DNA of 64,000 bases from Enterobacter sp. JUb54 (GTDB taxonomy: Bacteria > Pseudomonadota > Gammaproteobacteria > Enterobacterales > Enterobacteriaceae): positions 3,286,001 through 3,350,000 of the forward strand of contig NZ_CP060418.1 in assembly GCF_014298075.1 (NCBI RefSeq). The letters are read 5' to 3'. How positions within the stretch are numbered: position 1 is the stretch's first letter; each line of letters opens with the position of its first letter. The notes below the pieces were generated by a model. That model was given only the letters and a program-made list of their open reading frames with translations. It did no database searches and had not been told where the DNA came from. The position numbers and the translations under genes were made by a program. Shown here piece after piece: positions 1 through 7,949 of the stretch.

Positions 1-336
1 GACGTTTTTCGCCACGCTCAGCGCCTGCTCCTTCTGGGCAGTGCTGTCGACTGAGCCGCTTAGGGTCACCACTTTATTCTCCGTTTTCACGGAGATACCG
101 GCACTGCTAATACTTTTATCGTCAATCAGCGCCGCTTTCACCCGGGCGGTGATGGTGCTGTCATCCATAAAGTCGCCGACTTTATTCAGTGAGCTGTCAA
201 CCGCCTGACCGGCGCTGTTAGCTACCGATTTTGCACTGTCTGTCGTTGAGTTTTCTGCATATGCCGAGACACTTATCATGGCTGAGCCTAAGAAGAGAGC
301 CACCAGCGCTCCGGCATTCTTTAGTCTTGTCATCAT
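1..336 (-). CDS. osmY: Osmotically induced periplasmic protein OsmY (N-terminal part; gene runs off the window)
   Basis: The 112 visible codons encode an N-terminal signal peptide (Lys/Arg-rich start, hydrophobic core, SAYA-ENS cleavage-like site) and then the start of a BON domain, with the OsmY-like stretch [21 protein letters not shown] followed by [14 protein letters not shown]. OsmY is a periplasmic chaperone-like protein of two BON domains, induced by stationary phase and osmotic stress through RpoS. Two ATG codons are adjacent. The first matches the E. coli start region better, while the second sits 7 nt after the GAGGA ribosome-binding site. The C-terminal half, including the second BON domain, lies outside the window. 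Confidence 0.93.
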   Translation of the reverse strand, partial: MMTRLKNAGALVALFLGSAMISVSAYAENSTTDSAKSVANSAGQAVDSSLNKVGDFMDDSTITARVKAALIDDKSISSAGISVKTENKVVTLSGSVDSTAQKEQALSVAKNV

Positions 337-412
337 TATGTCCTCGTTATTTCTATATGGGTAAAGCTAAATAAGTAGCTTATTAAGCCAGAATCTTAAA
401 AATTACTTATTA

Positions 413-419
413 AATATAG
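413..419 (-). promoter_or_regulatory. Candidate -10 element (RpoS-type) for osmY
   Basis: On the minus strand an AT-rich stretch contains CTATATT, close to the CTATACT extended -10 sequence favoured by RpoS. It lies about 75 nt upstream of the osmY start codon. RpoS control is known for E. coli osmY; the exact element is inferred. The rest of the osmY-prfC gap shows no gene. Confidence 0.35.
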
Positions 420-514
420 TAGAAGGTGATGAGGGAGGCGGGAAATATGCACAAAAAATCACGGCAAGGCGGATCTTTAAGAACTTTCTATAACGTAAAT
501 CAGGGGAAATTAAC

Positions 515-554
515 GAGAAAAAAATAGCGTGGAGCGCGGCCAACACCGCGCTCC
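515..554 (-). terminator. Rho-independent terminator after prfC
   Basis: Read on the minus strand, a perfect 9-bp stem (GGAGCGCGG / CCGCGCTCC) with a 6-nt loop lies just after the prfC stop and is followed within a few bases by a run of seven T. This is a standard intrinsic terminator separating prfC from osmY. Confidence 0.85.
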
Positions 555-562
555 GGGAGGGA

Positions 563-2152
563 TTAGTGCTCGCGGGTTTTACGGAACAGAACTTCAGGAT
601 AACGTTCCTGAGTCAGATTCAGGTTCACCATGGTCGGGGCGATATAGGTCAGGTTATCACCGCCATCCAGGGCCAGCTGAATTTCGTTTTTACGCTTAAA
701 TTCCTCAAATTTCTTCACGTCGGTGGATTCCACCCAACGCGCGGTCGCCACGTTGACGGACTCGTAAATCGCTTCAACGTTGTACTCGCTTTTCAGTCGG
801 GCCACGACCACATCAAACTGCAGCACGCCCACCGCGCCAACGATCAGGTCGTTATTGGCAATCGGACGGAAGACCTGCACCGCGCCCTCTTCGGAAAGTT
901 GTACCAGCCCTTTCAGCAGCTGTTTCTGCTTCAACGGATCCTTCAGACGAATACGACGGAACAGTTCCGGCGCGAAGTTCGGGATACCGGTGAACTTCAT
1001 CGTTTCGCCCTGGGTGAAGGTATCGCCGATCTGAATAGTGCCGTGGTTGTGCAAGCCGATGATATCGCCAGGCCAGGCTTCTTCCACGTGCGAACGGTCG
1101 CCCGCCATAAAGGTCAGCGCGTCGGAAATCACCACGTCTTTACCGGTACGTACCTGGCGCAACTTCATGCCCTTTTCATACTTCCCGGAGACCACACGCA
1201 TAAAGGCCACGCGGTCACGGTGTTTCGGGTCCATGTTGGCCTGGATCTTAAAGACGAAGCCGGTAAATTTCTCTTCTTCTGCCGTCACAACACGGGTGTC
1301 GGTTTTACGCGGCATCGGCGCTGGCGCCCACTCCACCAGACCGTCCAGCATGTGATCCACGCCGAAGTTGCCCAGAGCGGTACCAAAGAAGACCGGCGTA
1401 ATTTCACCGGCAAGGAACAGCTCTTTATCAAATTCGTTTGACGCACCCTGCACCAGCTCCAGCTCGTCGCGCAGCTGCTGTGCCAGATCCTCTCCCACCG
1501 CCGTATCGAGTTCCGGGTTATTCAGCCCTTTGACGATCCGCACTTCCTGGATGGTGTGGCCTTTACCGGTCTGATAGAGGTAGGTTTCGTTTTTATACAG
1601 ATGGTAGACGCCCTTAAACAGCTTACCGCAGCCAATCGGCCAGGTGATCGGCGCGCAGGCAATCCGCAGCTCGTTCTCAACTTCGTCCAGCAGCTCCATC
1701 GGGTCGCGGATGTCACGGTCGAGTTTGTTCATAAACGTCAGAATCGGCGTGTCGCGCAGACGGGTAACTTCCATCAGCTTACGGGTACGATCTTCAACGC
1801 CTTTTGCCGCATCGATAACCATCAGGCAGCAGTCCACTGCCGTCAGGGTACGGTAGGTATCTTCGGAGAAGTCTTCGTGGCCCGGGGTGTCCAGCAGGTT
1901 CACCAGGCTGTCGTGATACGGGAACTGCATCACCGAGGTGGTAATCGAGATACCACGCTGCTTTTCCATCTCCATCCAGTCTGATTTTGCATGCTGGCTG
2001 GAGCCACGGCCTTTTACCGTCCCGGCGGTCTGAATCGCCTGTCCGAACAGCAGCACTTTCTCAGTAATGGTCGTTTTACCGGCATCCGGGTGAGAAATAA
2101 TGGCAAAAGTGCGGCGTTTAGCCACCTCTTGCAAATAAGGAGACAACGTCAT
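563..2152 (-). CDS. prfC: Peptide chain release factor 3 (RF3)
   Basis: This 529-residue translational GTPase recycles RF1/RF2 from the ribosome after peptide release. The G-domain motifs are intact: P-loop HPDAGKTT (about residues 21-28), DTPGHEDF (88-95) and NKLD (142-145). They are followed by the beta-barrel domain II and a C-terminal domain ending in a basic tail. Length equals that of E. coli RF3. It follows yjjG on the same strand after a 90-nt gap and ends at a strong terminator, so it probably has its own promoter or is read from the holD-rimI-yjjG direction. Confidence 0.98.
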   Translation of the reverse strand: MTLSPYLQEVAKRRTFAIISHPDAGKTTITEKVLLFGQAIQTAGTVKGRGSSQHAKSDWMEMEKQRGISITTSVMQFPYHDSLVNLLDTPGHEDFSEDTYRTLTAVDCCLMVIDAAKGVEDRTRKLMEVTRLRDTPILTFMNKLDRDIRDPMELLDEVENELRIACAPITWPIGCGKLFKGVYHLYKNETYLYQTGKGHTIQEVRIVKGLNNPELDTAVGEDLAQQLRDELELVQGASNEFDKELFLAGEITPVFFGTALGNFGVDHMLDGLVEWAPAPMPRKTDTRVVTAEEEKFTGFVFKIQANMDPKHRDRVAFMRVVSGKYEKGMKLRQVRTGKDVVISDALTFMAGDRSHVEEAWPGDIIGLHNHGTIQIGDTFTQGETMKFTGIPNFAPELFRRIRLKDPLKQKQLLKGLVQLSEEGAVQVFRPIANNDLIVGAVGVLQFDVVVARLKSEYNVEAIYESVNVATARWVESTDVKKFEEFKRKNEIQLALDGGDNLTYIAPTMVNLNLTQERYPEVLFRKTREH

Positions 2153-2242
2153 AATTCAATCTTCTTAGTAAACGCGGCCAGCGGGCCACGCATGTGGAAT
2201 ACAAAATTGCGGCTATTTTACCCATCAACGGGGGGGAGGCAA

Positions 2243-2920
2243 TCAGTGTTTACACAGGAGCTGCTCCAGTTCGCTTAACGAGGTCACCGTCCAGTCAGGC
2301 TGGAGGTCCGCAGGCAATTCACGCTGATGAGCATTCAGCCAGCAGGTCGCCAGGCCGGCGTTGACGCCGCCGCGAATATCCGACTCTGCCGTATCCCCCA
2401 CCATCAGCACGCGAGAACGGTCGGGATTGCCCGCCTGCGCCAGCGCGTAATCAAAAATACGCGCATCGGGCTTGGCTACGCCGACCTCTTCAGAAATAAC
2501 CAGTAAATCAAAGTGATGACCTAAACCGGTACGTTCCAGACGGATTTGCTGCAACGATGTAAACCCGTTGGTGATGATGCCCATTTTCACCTTGCCGTGC
2601 AGCGCGTTCAGCAGCGATACCGCCCCTGGCAACGGCGAGCAGATCTCGGCCATCGCATTCATAAAGGCGTCGTTGAGCTCACCCGGCGGCACGCTGAGGC
2701 GCTCGGCCCAGTTATCAAAACGCTGATGCTGTAGCTGGGATGCGGTGATAGCCCCATTTTGATAATCCACCCACAGCGGCTTATTCACGGCCTGGTAGTC
2801 CTGAAAATCTTCGGCGCTAAACGTCACGCAATAGTCGAGAAACATCCGCTGTAAACCACTGAAAGCGTCAAACGTAAACAGCGTTTCGTCGGCATCAAAG
2901 AAAATCCAGTCCCACTTCAT
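2243..2920 (-). CDS. yjjG: HAD-family pyrimidine 5'-nucleotidase YjjG
   Basis: A 225-residue haloacid-dehalogenase-type phosphatase. The nucleophile motif FFDADETLF places Asp9 and Asp11. ITNGF (motif II), a Lys in VAKPDARIF (motif III) and VGDTAESDI (motif IV) follow in order, with an alpha-helical C1-type cap between motifs I and II. E. coli YjjG dephosphorylates pyrimidine nucleotides, including damaged or non-canonical dUMP-like ones (house-cleaning). It lies 33 nt after rimI on the same strand, probably in the holD-rimI-yjjG transcription unit. Confidence 0.95.
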   Translation of the reverse strand: MKWDWIFFDADETLFTFDAFSGLQRMFLDYCVTFSAEDFQDYQAVNKPLWVDYQNGAITASQLQHQRFDNWAERLSVPPGELNDAFMNAMAEICSPLPGAVSLLNALHGKVKMGIITNGFTSLQQIRLERTGLGHHFDLLVISEEVGVAKPDARIFDYALAQAGNPDRSRVLMVGDTAESDIRGGVNAGLATCWLNAHQRELPADLQPDWTVTSLSELEQLLCKH

Positions 2921-2953
2921 CGTATCACCCTGTCATTACTCGCCCGTAGGCCA

Positions 2954-3400
2954 TTACATACTGATTGGCAGCGCCATGATGATCGCATCCTCACGCCCGT
3001 CGGCGGTGGGGTAATAGTTGCGACGAATGGTTGCCTCGTTAAAACCGATATCCTCGTACAGCGCAATGGCGGCCGCGTTGGAGGCCCGGACTTCGAGCCA
3101 TAACGTCACGACGCCACGCTGTTCGACCTCATCAATAACCCGCTCCAGCAGCGCGCGCCCAAGGCCACGTCGCTGGAAAGCCGGGTCGACGGCGATGTTA
3201 AACAGCGTCGCCTCGTCCAGCACAATTTGCGTAATCGCGAAGGCGGCCATCTCGCCATCAACCGTCAGCTGAAGATTGAGATAGCGCTCACCCTGGTTAC
3301 TGGCAAAGGTTTGTTCACTCCACGGAAAAGCGTGGGCGCGTTGTTCTATTTGCCAGGCACGGGGCAAATCAGCCGTGTTGAGGGTAGAAATCGTGTTCAT
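2954..3400 (-). CDS. rimI: Ribosomal protein bS18 N-alpha-acetyltransferase RimI
   Basis: A 148-residue GNAT enzyme that acetylates the N-terminal alanine of ribosomal protein S18. The acetyl-CoA pyrophosphate-binding motif RRGLGRAL is at about residues 77-84, and the catalytic Glu103 and Tyr115 known from RimI are in WLEVR and ALYEDIGF. The start MNTISTLN matches E. coli RimI, so the longer upstream open frame is discarded. Its first 32 nt overlap the 3' end of holD, indicating translational coupling. Confidence 0.96.
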   Translation of the reverse strand: MNTISTLNTADLPRAWQIEQRAHAFPWSEQTFASNQGERYLNLQLTVDGEMAAFAITQIVLDEATLFNIAVDPAFQRRGLGRALLERVIDEVEQRGVVTLWLEVRASNAAAIALYEDIGFNEATIRRNYYPTADGREDAIIMALPISM

Positions 3401-3782
3401 GTGCGCAGATTTGTTGCCAGAGCGCCATTCGGGCAGGCACGCTGGTCTGGAGTTCATCAAAAGCAGGCGTGGCGACCTGTGCGCCCGCCAGCAGTAACGG
3501 CGTCTCGGTACCCAGCCGCCAGCTGTTGCAGCGACTATCCTGCGGCAGCATGGCGACGCGATCGGGGGCAAGCTGCAGCACCTGATCCGGCGTCAGCGCC
3601 AGGGCCCGTAAAATATCGCTGATTAACGGTTCCGTTAATGACGGCATTGGGTCTGCCACCATCACCAACCGAATATGCCCGGGAAGCGAGATAGCGATTT
3701 CGCCCTGCAACGCCCCGGGGCGACGCAGCGACCACTGGGTAATACCCAGCTGCTGTAATTGCCAGTCTCGTCGGGAAGTCAT
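3369..3782 (-). CDS. holD: DNA polymerase III psi subunit
   Basis: A 137-residue protein beginning MTSRRDWQLQQLGITQWSLRRPGALQGE, the typical HolD N-terminus. Psi joins chi (HolC) to the clamp-loader complex and helps tie it to SSB-coated DNA; the N-terminal segment contacts the tau/gamma collar. Its end overlaps rimI. It is divergent from rsmC, with about 150 bp of promoter region between them that shows no other gene. Confidence 0.95.
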   Translation of the reverse strand: MTSRRDWQLQQLGITQWSLRRPGALQGEIAISLPGHIRLVMVADPMPSLTEPLISDILRALALTPDQVLQLAPDRVAMLPQDSRCNSWRLGTETPLLLAGAQVATPAFDELQTSVPARMALWQQICAHEHDFYPQHG

Positions 3783-3929
3783 AGCGAAACACTCCTGTTA
3801 ATCAAGCGCGCAATATAGCAAATTCGTCGTATCTGCGCCAACAAACAACGTACATCGCGCACGCCAACAAAGAGGCAGCGTTAAGGATAACGTGTATAAT
3901 CGGCGCCAGTCTTAATGAAGGAGTGTTTC

Positions 3930-4958
3930 ATGTCTGCTTTTACCCCGGCAAGTGAAGTCTTGCTGCGCCACAGTGATGATTTCGAACCCGCACGCGTTCT
4001 GTTTGCCGGTGACCTGCAGGATGACCTGCCAGCACGTCTGGACACCGCGGCCAGCCGTGCCCACACCCAACAATTTCACCACTGGCAGGTCCTGAATGGC
4101 CAGATGGGAGATAACGCCCGCTTTAGCCTGGTCGCGCAAGCCGAAGACGCGGCCGATTGCGATACGCTGATTTACTACTGGCCGAAAAACAAGCCTGAAG
4201 CACAGTTCCAGCTTATGAACCTGCTGTCACTGCTGCCGGTGGGTACCGATGTTTTCGTGGTCGGCGAAAACCGCAGCGGCGTTCGCAGTGCTGAACAGAT
4301 GCTGGCCGAATACGTCCCCCTGACCAAAATCGACAGCGCGCGCCGCTGCGGGCTGTATCACGGGCGTCTGGAAAAGCAGCCGGCCTTCGATCCAGAACAG
4401 TACTGGGGTGAATACCCGCTGGAAAACCTGACGATCAAAACCCTGCCTGGCGTATTCAGCCGCGACGGGCTGGATATCGGCAGCCAGCTGCTGCTCTCCA
4501 CCCTGACGCCGCACACCAAAGGGAAAGTGCTCGATGTCGGCTGCGGCGCGGGTGTCCTGGCAACCGTCCTGGCCAGCCATTCCCCGAAAGTGCGCCTGAC
4601 GCTCTGTGACGCCAGTGCGCCAGCGGTCGAAGCCAGCCGCGCAACCCTTGCCGCCAACGGCATTGAGGGCGAAGTCTTCGCCAGTAACGTGTTCTCGGAA
4701 GTGAACGGTCGTTTCGACATGATCATCTCCAACCCACCGTTCCATGATGGCCTGCAAACCAGCCAGGAAGCGGCTCAAGCGCTGATTCGCGGGGCGGTAC
4801 GTCATCTGAGCAGCGGCGGCGAACTGCGCATTGTTGCCAACGCCTTCCTGCCGTATCCGGATGTGCTGGATGAGATCTTCGGCTTCCATGAAGTGATTGC
4901 CCAGACCGGCCGCTTTAAGGTTTACCGCACCGTCATGACTCGTCAGGCGAAAAAGTAG
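3930..4958 (+). CDS. rsmC: 16S rRNA (guanine1207-N2)-methyltransferase
   Basis: A 342-residue methyltransferase that modifies G1207 of 16S rRNA in the assembled 30S subunit. An inactive N-terminal methyltransferase-like domain precedes the catalytic one, which carries the SAM-binding motif [11 protein letters not shown] (about residues 200-210) and the catalytic NPPF (268-271). The start codon follows AAGGAG by 6 nt and gives [19 protein letters not shown], as in E. coli; an in-frame ATG 15 nt upstream lacks a proper ribosome-binding site. Confidence 0.97.
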   Translation: MSAFTPASEVLLRHSDDFEPARVLFAGDLQDDLPARLDTAASRAHTQQFHHWQVLNGQMGDNARFSLVAQAEDAADCDTLIYYWPKNKPEAQFQLMNLLSLLPVGTDVFVVGENRSGVRSAEQMLAEYVPLTKIDSARRCGLYHGRLEKQPAFDPEQYWGEYPLENLTIKTLPGVFSRDGLDIGSQLLLSTLTPHTKGKVLDVGCGAGVLATVLASHSPKVRLTLCDASAPAVEASRATLAANGIEGEVFASNVFSEVNGRFDMIISNPPFHDGLQTSQEAAQALIRGAVRHLSSGGELRIVANAFLPYPDVLDEIFGFHEVIAQTGRFKVYRTVMTRQAKK

Positions 4959-4972
4959 TTCCTTGCGCACAT

Positions 4973-4997
4973 CGGCGGCTGGGTCACCATGCCGCCG
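4973..4997 (+). terminator. Weak stem-loop after rsmC
   Basis: A 7-bp inverted repeat (CGGCGGC / GCCGCCG) with an 11-nt loop lies shortly after the rsmC stop. There is no T-run, so it is at best a weak or Rho-assisted terminator before the tRNA promoter. Confidence 0.35.
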
Positions 4998-5057
4998 TCA
5001 CTTCCCGCCCCGCTCGGCCATTTTTGCAACAATCAATCCGCGCTACACAATTAACTA

Positions 5058-5085
5058 TTGACGAATAGTTGAAAACCACTAGAAT
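5058..5085 (+). promoter_or_regulatory. Sigma-70 promoter of the tRNA-Leu operon
   Basis: TTGACG and TAGAAT boxes are separated by 16 bp and followed by a GC-rich discriminator (GCGCCTCC). This arrangement is typical of stringently controlled stable-RNA promoters. Transcription would begin roughly 35 nt before the first tRNA. Confidence 0.8.
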
Positions 5086-5126
5086 GCGCCTCCGTGGTAA
5101 CGATACTTTCTGAGTATCGATGGTAT

Positions 5127-5213
5127 GCGACGGTGGCGGAATTGGTAGACGCGCTAGCTTCAGGTGTTAGTGTCCTTACGGACGTGGGGGTTCAAGTCCC
5201 CCCCCTCGCACCA
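5127..5213 (+). tRNA. tRNA-Leu (anticodon CAG), copy 1
   Basis: An 87-nt class II tRNA with encoded CCA. The anticodon loop contains TTCAGGT (CAG, reading CUG), and the long variable arm forms GTCC-TTAC-GGAC. The acceptor stem begins GCGACGG, giving C5 opposite C68. Copies 2 and 3, and as I remember E. coli leuVPQ, have A5 opposite C68. The T-loop is TTCAAGT. It is the first of three tandem copies. Confidence 0.97.
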
Positions 5214-5241
5214 TATACCACATAGATATCGCTCGCACTGT

Positions 5242-5327
5242 GCGAAGGTGGCGGAATTGGTAGACGCGCTAGCTTCAGGTGTTAGTGTCCTTAGGATGTG
5301 GGGGTTCGAGTCCCCCCCCTCGCACCA
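5242..5327 (+). tRNA. tRNA-Leu (anticodon CAG), copy 2
   Basis: An 86-nt tRNA with the same anticodon and CCA end. It differs from copy 1 in the acceptor stem (GCGAAGG), in a variable arm one base shorter (TCC-TTA-GGA) and in the T-loop (TTCGAGT). It is identical to copy 3. Confidence 0.97.
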
Positions 5328-5358
5328 ACGAGGCGATATCAACAATTAAGAATACTGT

Positions 5359-5444
5359 GCGAAGGTGGCGGAATTGGTAGACGCGCTAGCTTCAGGTGTT
5401 AGTGTCCTTAGGATGTGGGGGTTCGAGTCCCCCCCCTCGCACCA
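5359..5444 (+). tRNA. tRNA-Leu (anticodon CAG), copy 3
   Basis: An 86-nt tRNA identical to copy 2, with the same short preceding sequence (ACTGTGC overlapping the 5' end), so the two look like a recent tandem duplication or gene-converted pair. It faces the 3' end of yjjZ, with no clear intrinsic terminator between them. Confidence 0.97.
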
Positions 5445-5464
5445 CTATTCTTAACCTTCCCGAA

Positions 5465-5704
5465 TTATCCCATCAGCTTTAAATTCAACGTCATCAGCAT
5501 TATCCCACTGATCAACGCGACACAAGATGGCAGCAAGATAAAGTGGCGCAATTGACGATGCCAGATCATCAATGCCGACAATAATAACCCGACCGTCACC
5601 AGCCCACGCCAGGCATCTACCGACAGATCGGCAAATCCCAGAACAGCAATCAGTACGCCAGGAAGCAGCACTCCCCATCCACTGCCTAAAGTTCGCTGTA
5701 ACAT
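5465..5704 (-). CDS. yjjZ: DUF1435 family membrane protein YjjZ
   Basis: A 79-residue, very hydrophobic protein with three likely transmembrane helices (around residues 10-27, 33-50 and 55-75), beginning MLQRTLGSGWGVLLPG. It matches the E. coli yjjZ product as I remember it, which belongs to DUF1435 and is iron-regulated. Its function is unknown. A near-consensus Fur box lies just upstream of the start codon, supporting iron repression together with the nearby fhuF. Confidence 0.85.
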   Translation of the reverse strand: MLQRTLGSGWGVLLPGVLIAVLGFADLSVDAWRGLVTVGLLLSALMIWHRQLRHFILLPSCVALISGIMLMTLNLKLMG

Positions 5705-5719
5705 GCCTCACCCCAAGAC

Positions 5720-5738
5720 GATAATGATAACCAATATC
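5720..5738. promoter_or_regulatory. Fur box upstream of yjjZ
   Basis: The 19-mer GATAATGATAACCAATATC matches the Fur consensus GATAATGATAATCATTATC at 17 of 19 positions and ends 16 bp before the yjjZ start codon. A second AT-rich, weaker Fur-like stretch (GATAATATTTATCAT) follows a few bases further on. The region is shared with the divergently transcribed diguanylate cyclase gene, so Fur could affect both. Nothing else was seen in the rest of this 223-bp gap. Confidence 0.82.
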
Positions 5739-5927
5739 ATATGATAATATTTATCATTTGTCATGTTATGACATTCCGGATGCACGGTTCTTTACGTTCG
5801 CGCTAATGACAGACATTCATGAAGGTGATAAATTACACGGGCAACAGCAATACATTAAATCATCTGATAATTTAACAAAAACCTTACTCTGTATATCGTT
5901 TTTTAACGTTCTTTCTTTGCAGCCATC

Positions 5928-7010
5928 ATGTTGAAATTTATGGCTAATAGCGACACGTTCAATATGACTGCACAATCCTGGCAAAAGCATTACGAAAAAA
6001 AATATCAATATTCCTTACGGCTATTTTTGCTGTTGAATTTCATTTCTGCGCTTTTTGCGTTGGCTAGCCCGTTGTTTACCAGCACCCGATTCACGCTGCC
6101 CTGCACCCTGATAGTGCTGTTCAGCAGTGCCTTAATGCTTTGGCACTGGAAGTACTCGCAACGCAAAATTAATATTTCTTTTATTTCTCTGATATTTGGT
6201 GTGCTGTGGGCATGGCACGTCGCAGATAAAGCCCTGTTACAGGCGCCACCGCAATTTAACTTTTTGGTTATTGCCTTATTAAGTATATTGTTTATTGGCA
6301 CTATCGCCTTTCCCAATAATATCATTGCGTTTACGCTACACACTTTACCCACGTTTATCGTTAGTCTGGTTTTTGCCGAGACCGCACAATGGCCGCGGAT
6401 GTTATACTGTTTTGCCCTCCCTATTGCCGGTATTACGCTACAGAATATGATTCAAAAACGTAGCGATACCTTTACCCAGGGGCTGATGGATAAACTGCTG
6501 CAGGAACGTAACACGCTGAACGATCTCAGTATGTTGGATCCCCTCACCGGCTTATATAACCGACGTGGCTTACAAAACCGACTGGATGCCATGCTGGCAG
6601 CAAACGACATGCGCCATCACGTGCTGCTGCTGGATATCGACCACTTTAAGGCCTACAACGATCACTACGGGCATATGATGGGCGATCAGGCGCTGATTCA
6701 GGTCTCCGCAGCCATTCGCAATGCCGTGCGCTCACGTGACATCGTAGCCCGGTTTGGCGGAGAGGAGTTTATGGTCCTGCTGACCAACAGCACCGCAGAA
6801 ACCGCCTCGCTGGCCGCAGAGCGCATTCGCCAGCAGGTCTATGATTTAAAAATTCCCCACATGTTCAATGAAAGCGTCGCCACCAACGTCACCATCAGCA
6901 TCGGCATGACCCCGTTGATTGATGCTGACATCGATGGCGCGCTGAAAAGAGCCGATACCGCGCTGTACGAAGCGAAAAGCCTCGGACGCAACATTATTCT
7001 CGCCAGCTGA
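5928..7010 (+). CDS. Membrane-anchored GGDEF diguanylate cyclase (STM4551-like)
   Basis: A 360-residue protein with about five hydrophobic helices in residues 30-175, a short linker (about 180-200), then a GGDEF domain. The active-site motif is GGEEF (277-281), the metal site lies in LLDIDHFKAYND, and an intact product-inhibition site RSRD stands five residues before GGEEF. It should therefore make cyclic di-GMP and be feedback-inhibited. Salmonella has a diguanylate cyclase (STM4551) beside fhuF, and this looks like its counterpart. The N-terminal membrane part is the probable sensor; its signal is unknown. The start is uncertain: ATG codons 15 and 36 nt downstream are alternatives, none with a strong ribosome-binding site. 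Fur boxes flank the gene on both sides. Confidence 0.9.
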   Translation: MLKFMANSDTFNMTAQSWQKHYEKKYQYSLRLFLLLNFISALFALASPLFTSTRFTLPCTLIVLFSSALMLWHWKYSQRKINISFISLIFGVLWAWHVADKALLQAPPQFNFLVIALLSILFIGTIAFPNNIIAFTLHTLPTFIVSLVFAETAQWPRMLYCFALPIAGITLQNMIQKRSDTFTQGLMDKLLQERNTLNDLSMLDPLTGLYNRRGLQNRLDAMLAANDMRHHVLLLDIDHFKAYNDHYGHMMGDQALIQVSAAIRNAVRSRDIVARFGGEEFMVLLTNSTAETASLAAERIRQQVYDLKIPHMFNESVATNVTISIGMTPLIDADIDGALKRADTALYEAKSLGRNIILAS

Positions 7011-7074
7011 TTCCCGCGCTGCGCCGGTACACACGGCGCAGACAAACCGCTTGCCATCATCCAGACAACTAACT

Positions 7075-7093
7075 AGTATTACTAATCATTATC
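7075..7093. promoter_or_regulatory. Fur box upstream of fhuF
   Basis: On the minus strand this 19-mer begins GATAATGAT and matches the Fur consensus at about 13 of 19 positions. It lies 25 bp before the fhuF start codon, where the promoter should be. Fur repression of fhuF is known in E. coli. Confidence 0.65.
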
Positions 7094-7118
7094 ATTTAGA
7101 TTAATATCTGGCAATCTG

Positions 7119-7907
7119 ATGGCTTACCGTTCCCTTTCATTCAGCAATGAGATCATCTGGCAGGCGCCGTTCCGCCAGGCTGAATGCGCATTGGCGAATG
7201 CCATTCGGGAAAAAATCACCACCCTACGCCCCCATTTGCTGGATTTTCTCCGTCTGGACGAGGAAGCGCCGCATCACGCGCTAACGCTGGCCGAGTGGTC
7301 AGCCCCCAGCGCGCTCAGCTCGCTGCTGGCGACCTGGTCCGATCATATCTACCGTCATCAACCGACAATTCCGCGCGAGCAGAAGCCTCTGCTGTCGCTG
7401 TGGGCGCAGTGGTATATCGGTTTGCTGGTGCCGCCGCTGATGCTGGCGCTGCTGACCGAAAAGACCGCTATCAGCCTGATGCCAGAACACTTCCGCGTGG
7501 AGTTTCACGAAACCGGCCGGGCCGCCTGCTTCTGGATTGACGTGCATGCCGAACCGGCCAGCAGAATAGATTCTCCGCAGGCCCGCATGGAAATGCTGAT
7601 CGTCCGCGCTCTGCAGCCGGTGGTGCAGGCTCTGGAAGCGACCGGCAATATCAATGGCAAGCTTATCTGGAGCAATACCGGCTATCTGATTAACTGGTAT
7701 CTCGGCGAGATGAAAACGCTGTTGGGAGATGACCAGGTTGCCGCCCTTCGCCAGCACTGTTTCTTTGAAAAGCAGTTTGCTGACGGCCAGGACAACCCGC
7801 TGTGGCGGACGGTAATCTTACGCGAAGGGTTACTGGTGCGGCGTACCTGCTGCCAACGTAACCGACTGCCAGACGTTCAGCAGTGCGGTGACTGCACGCT
7901 AAAATAA
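7119..7907 (+). CDS. fhuF: Ferric-siderophore reductase FhuF
   Basis: A 262-residue cytoplasmic [2Fe-2S] protein that reduces iron in hydroxamate siderophores such as ferrioxamine. The unusual cluster motif, Cys-Cys-X10-Cys-X2-Cys, is intact at Cys244, Cys245, Cys256 and Cys259 in the last 20 residues. Length and the motifs LWAQWYIGLLVPPLMLAL and IWSNTGYLINWYL agree with E. coli FhuF. A Fur box precedes it and a strong hairpin follows. Confidence 0.97.
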   Translation: MAYRSLSFSNEIIWQAPFRQAECALANAIREKITTLRPHLLDFLRLDEEAPHHALTLAEWSAPSALSSLLATWSDHIYRHQPTIPREQKPLLSLWAQWYIGLLVPPLMLALLTEKTAISLMPEHFRVEFHETGRAACFWIDVHAEPASRIDSPQARMEMLIVRALQPVVQALEATGNINGKLIWSNTGYLINWYLGEMKTLLGDDQVAALRQHCFFEKQFADGQDNPLWRTVILREGLLVRRTCCQRNRLPDVQQCGDCTLK

Positions 7908-7916
7908 TCCCGATGC

Positions 7917-7945
7917 GACGGGCGGCAGCAATGCCGCCCGTCTGC
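7917..7945. terminator. Convergent terminator between fhuF and the PTS gene
   Basis: A perfect 10-bp stem (GACGGGCGGC / GCCGCCCGTC) with a 6-nt loop, followed on the plus strand by TGCTTTGTT, sits between the two convergent stop codons. It probably terminates fhuF and may also serve the opposite strand. Confidence 0.75.
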
Positions 7946-7949
7946 TTTG

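Noticed and set aside
5127..5444. Repeated units with spacers, CRISPR-like at first sight
   Set aside because: The repeats are complete tRNA-Leu genes with cloverleaf structure and CCA ends; spacers are short and partly identical.
5127..5444. tRNA genes as an integration (attB) site for a genomic island
   Set aside because: No integrase gene, no partial tRNA duplicate at a distance and backbone genes on both sides.
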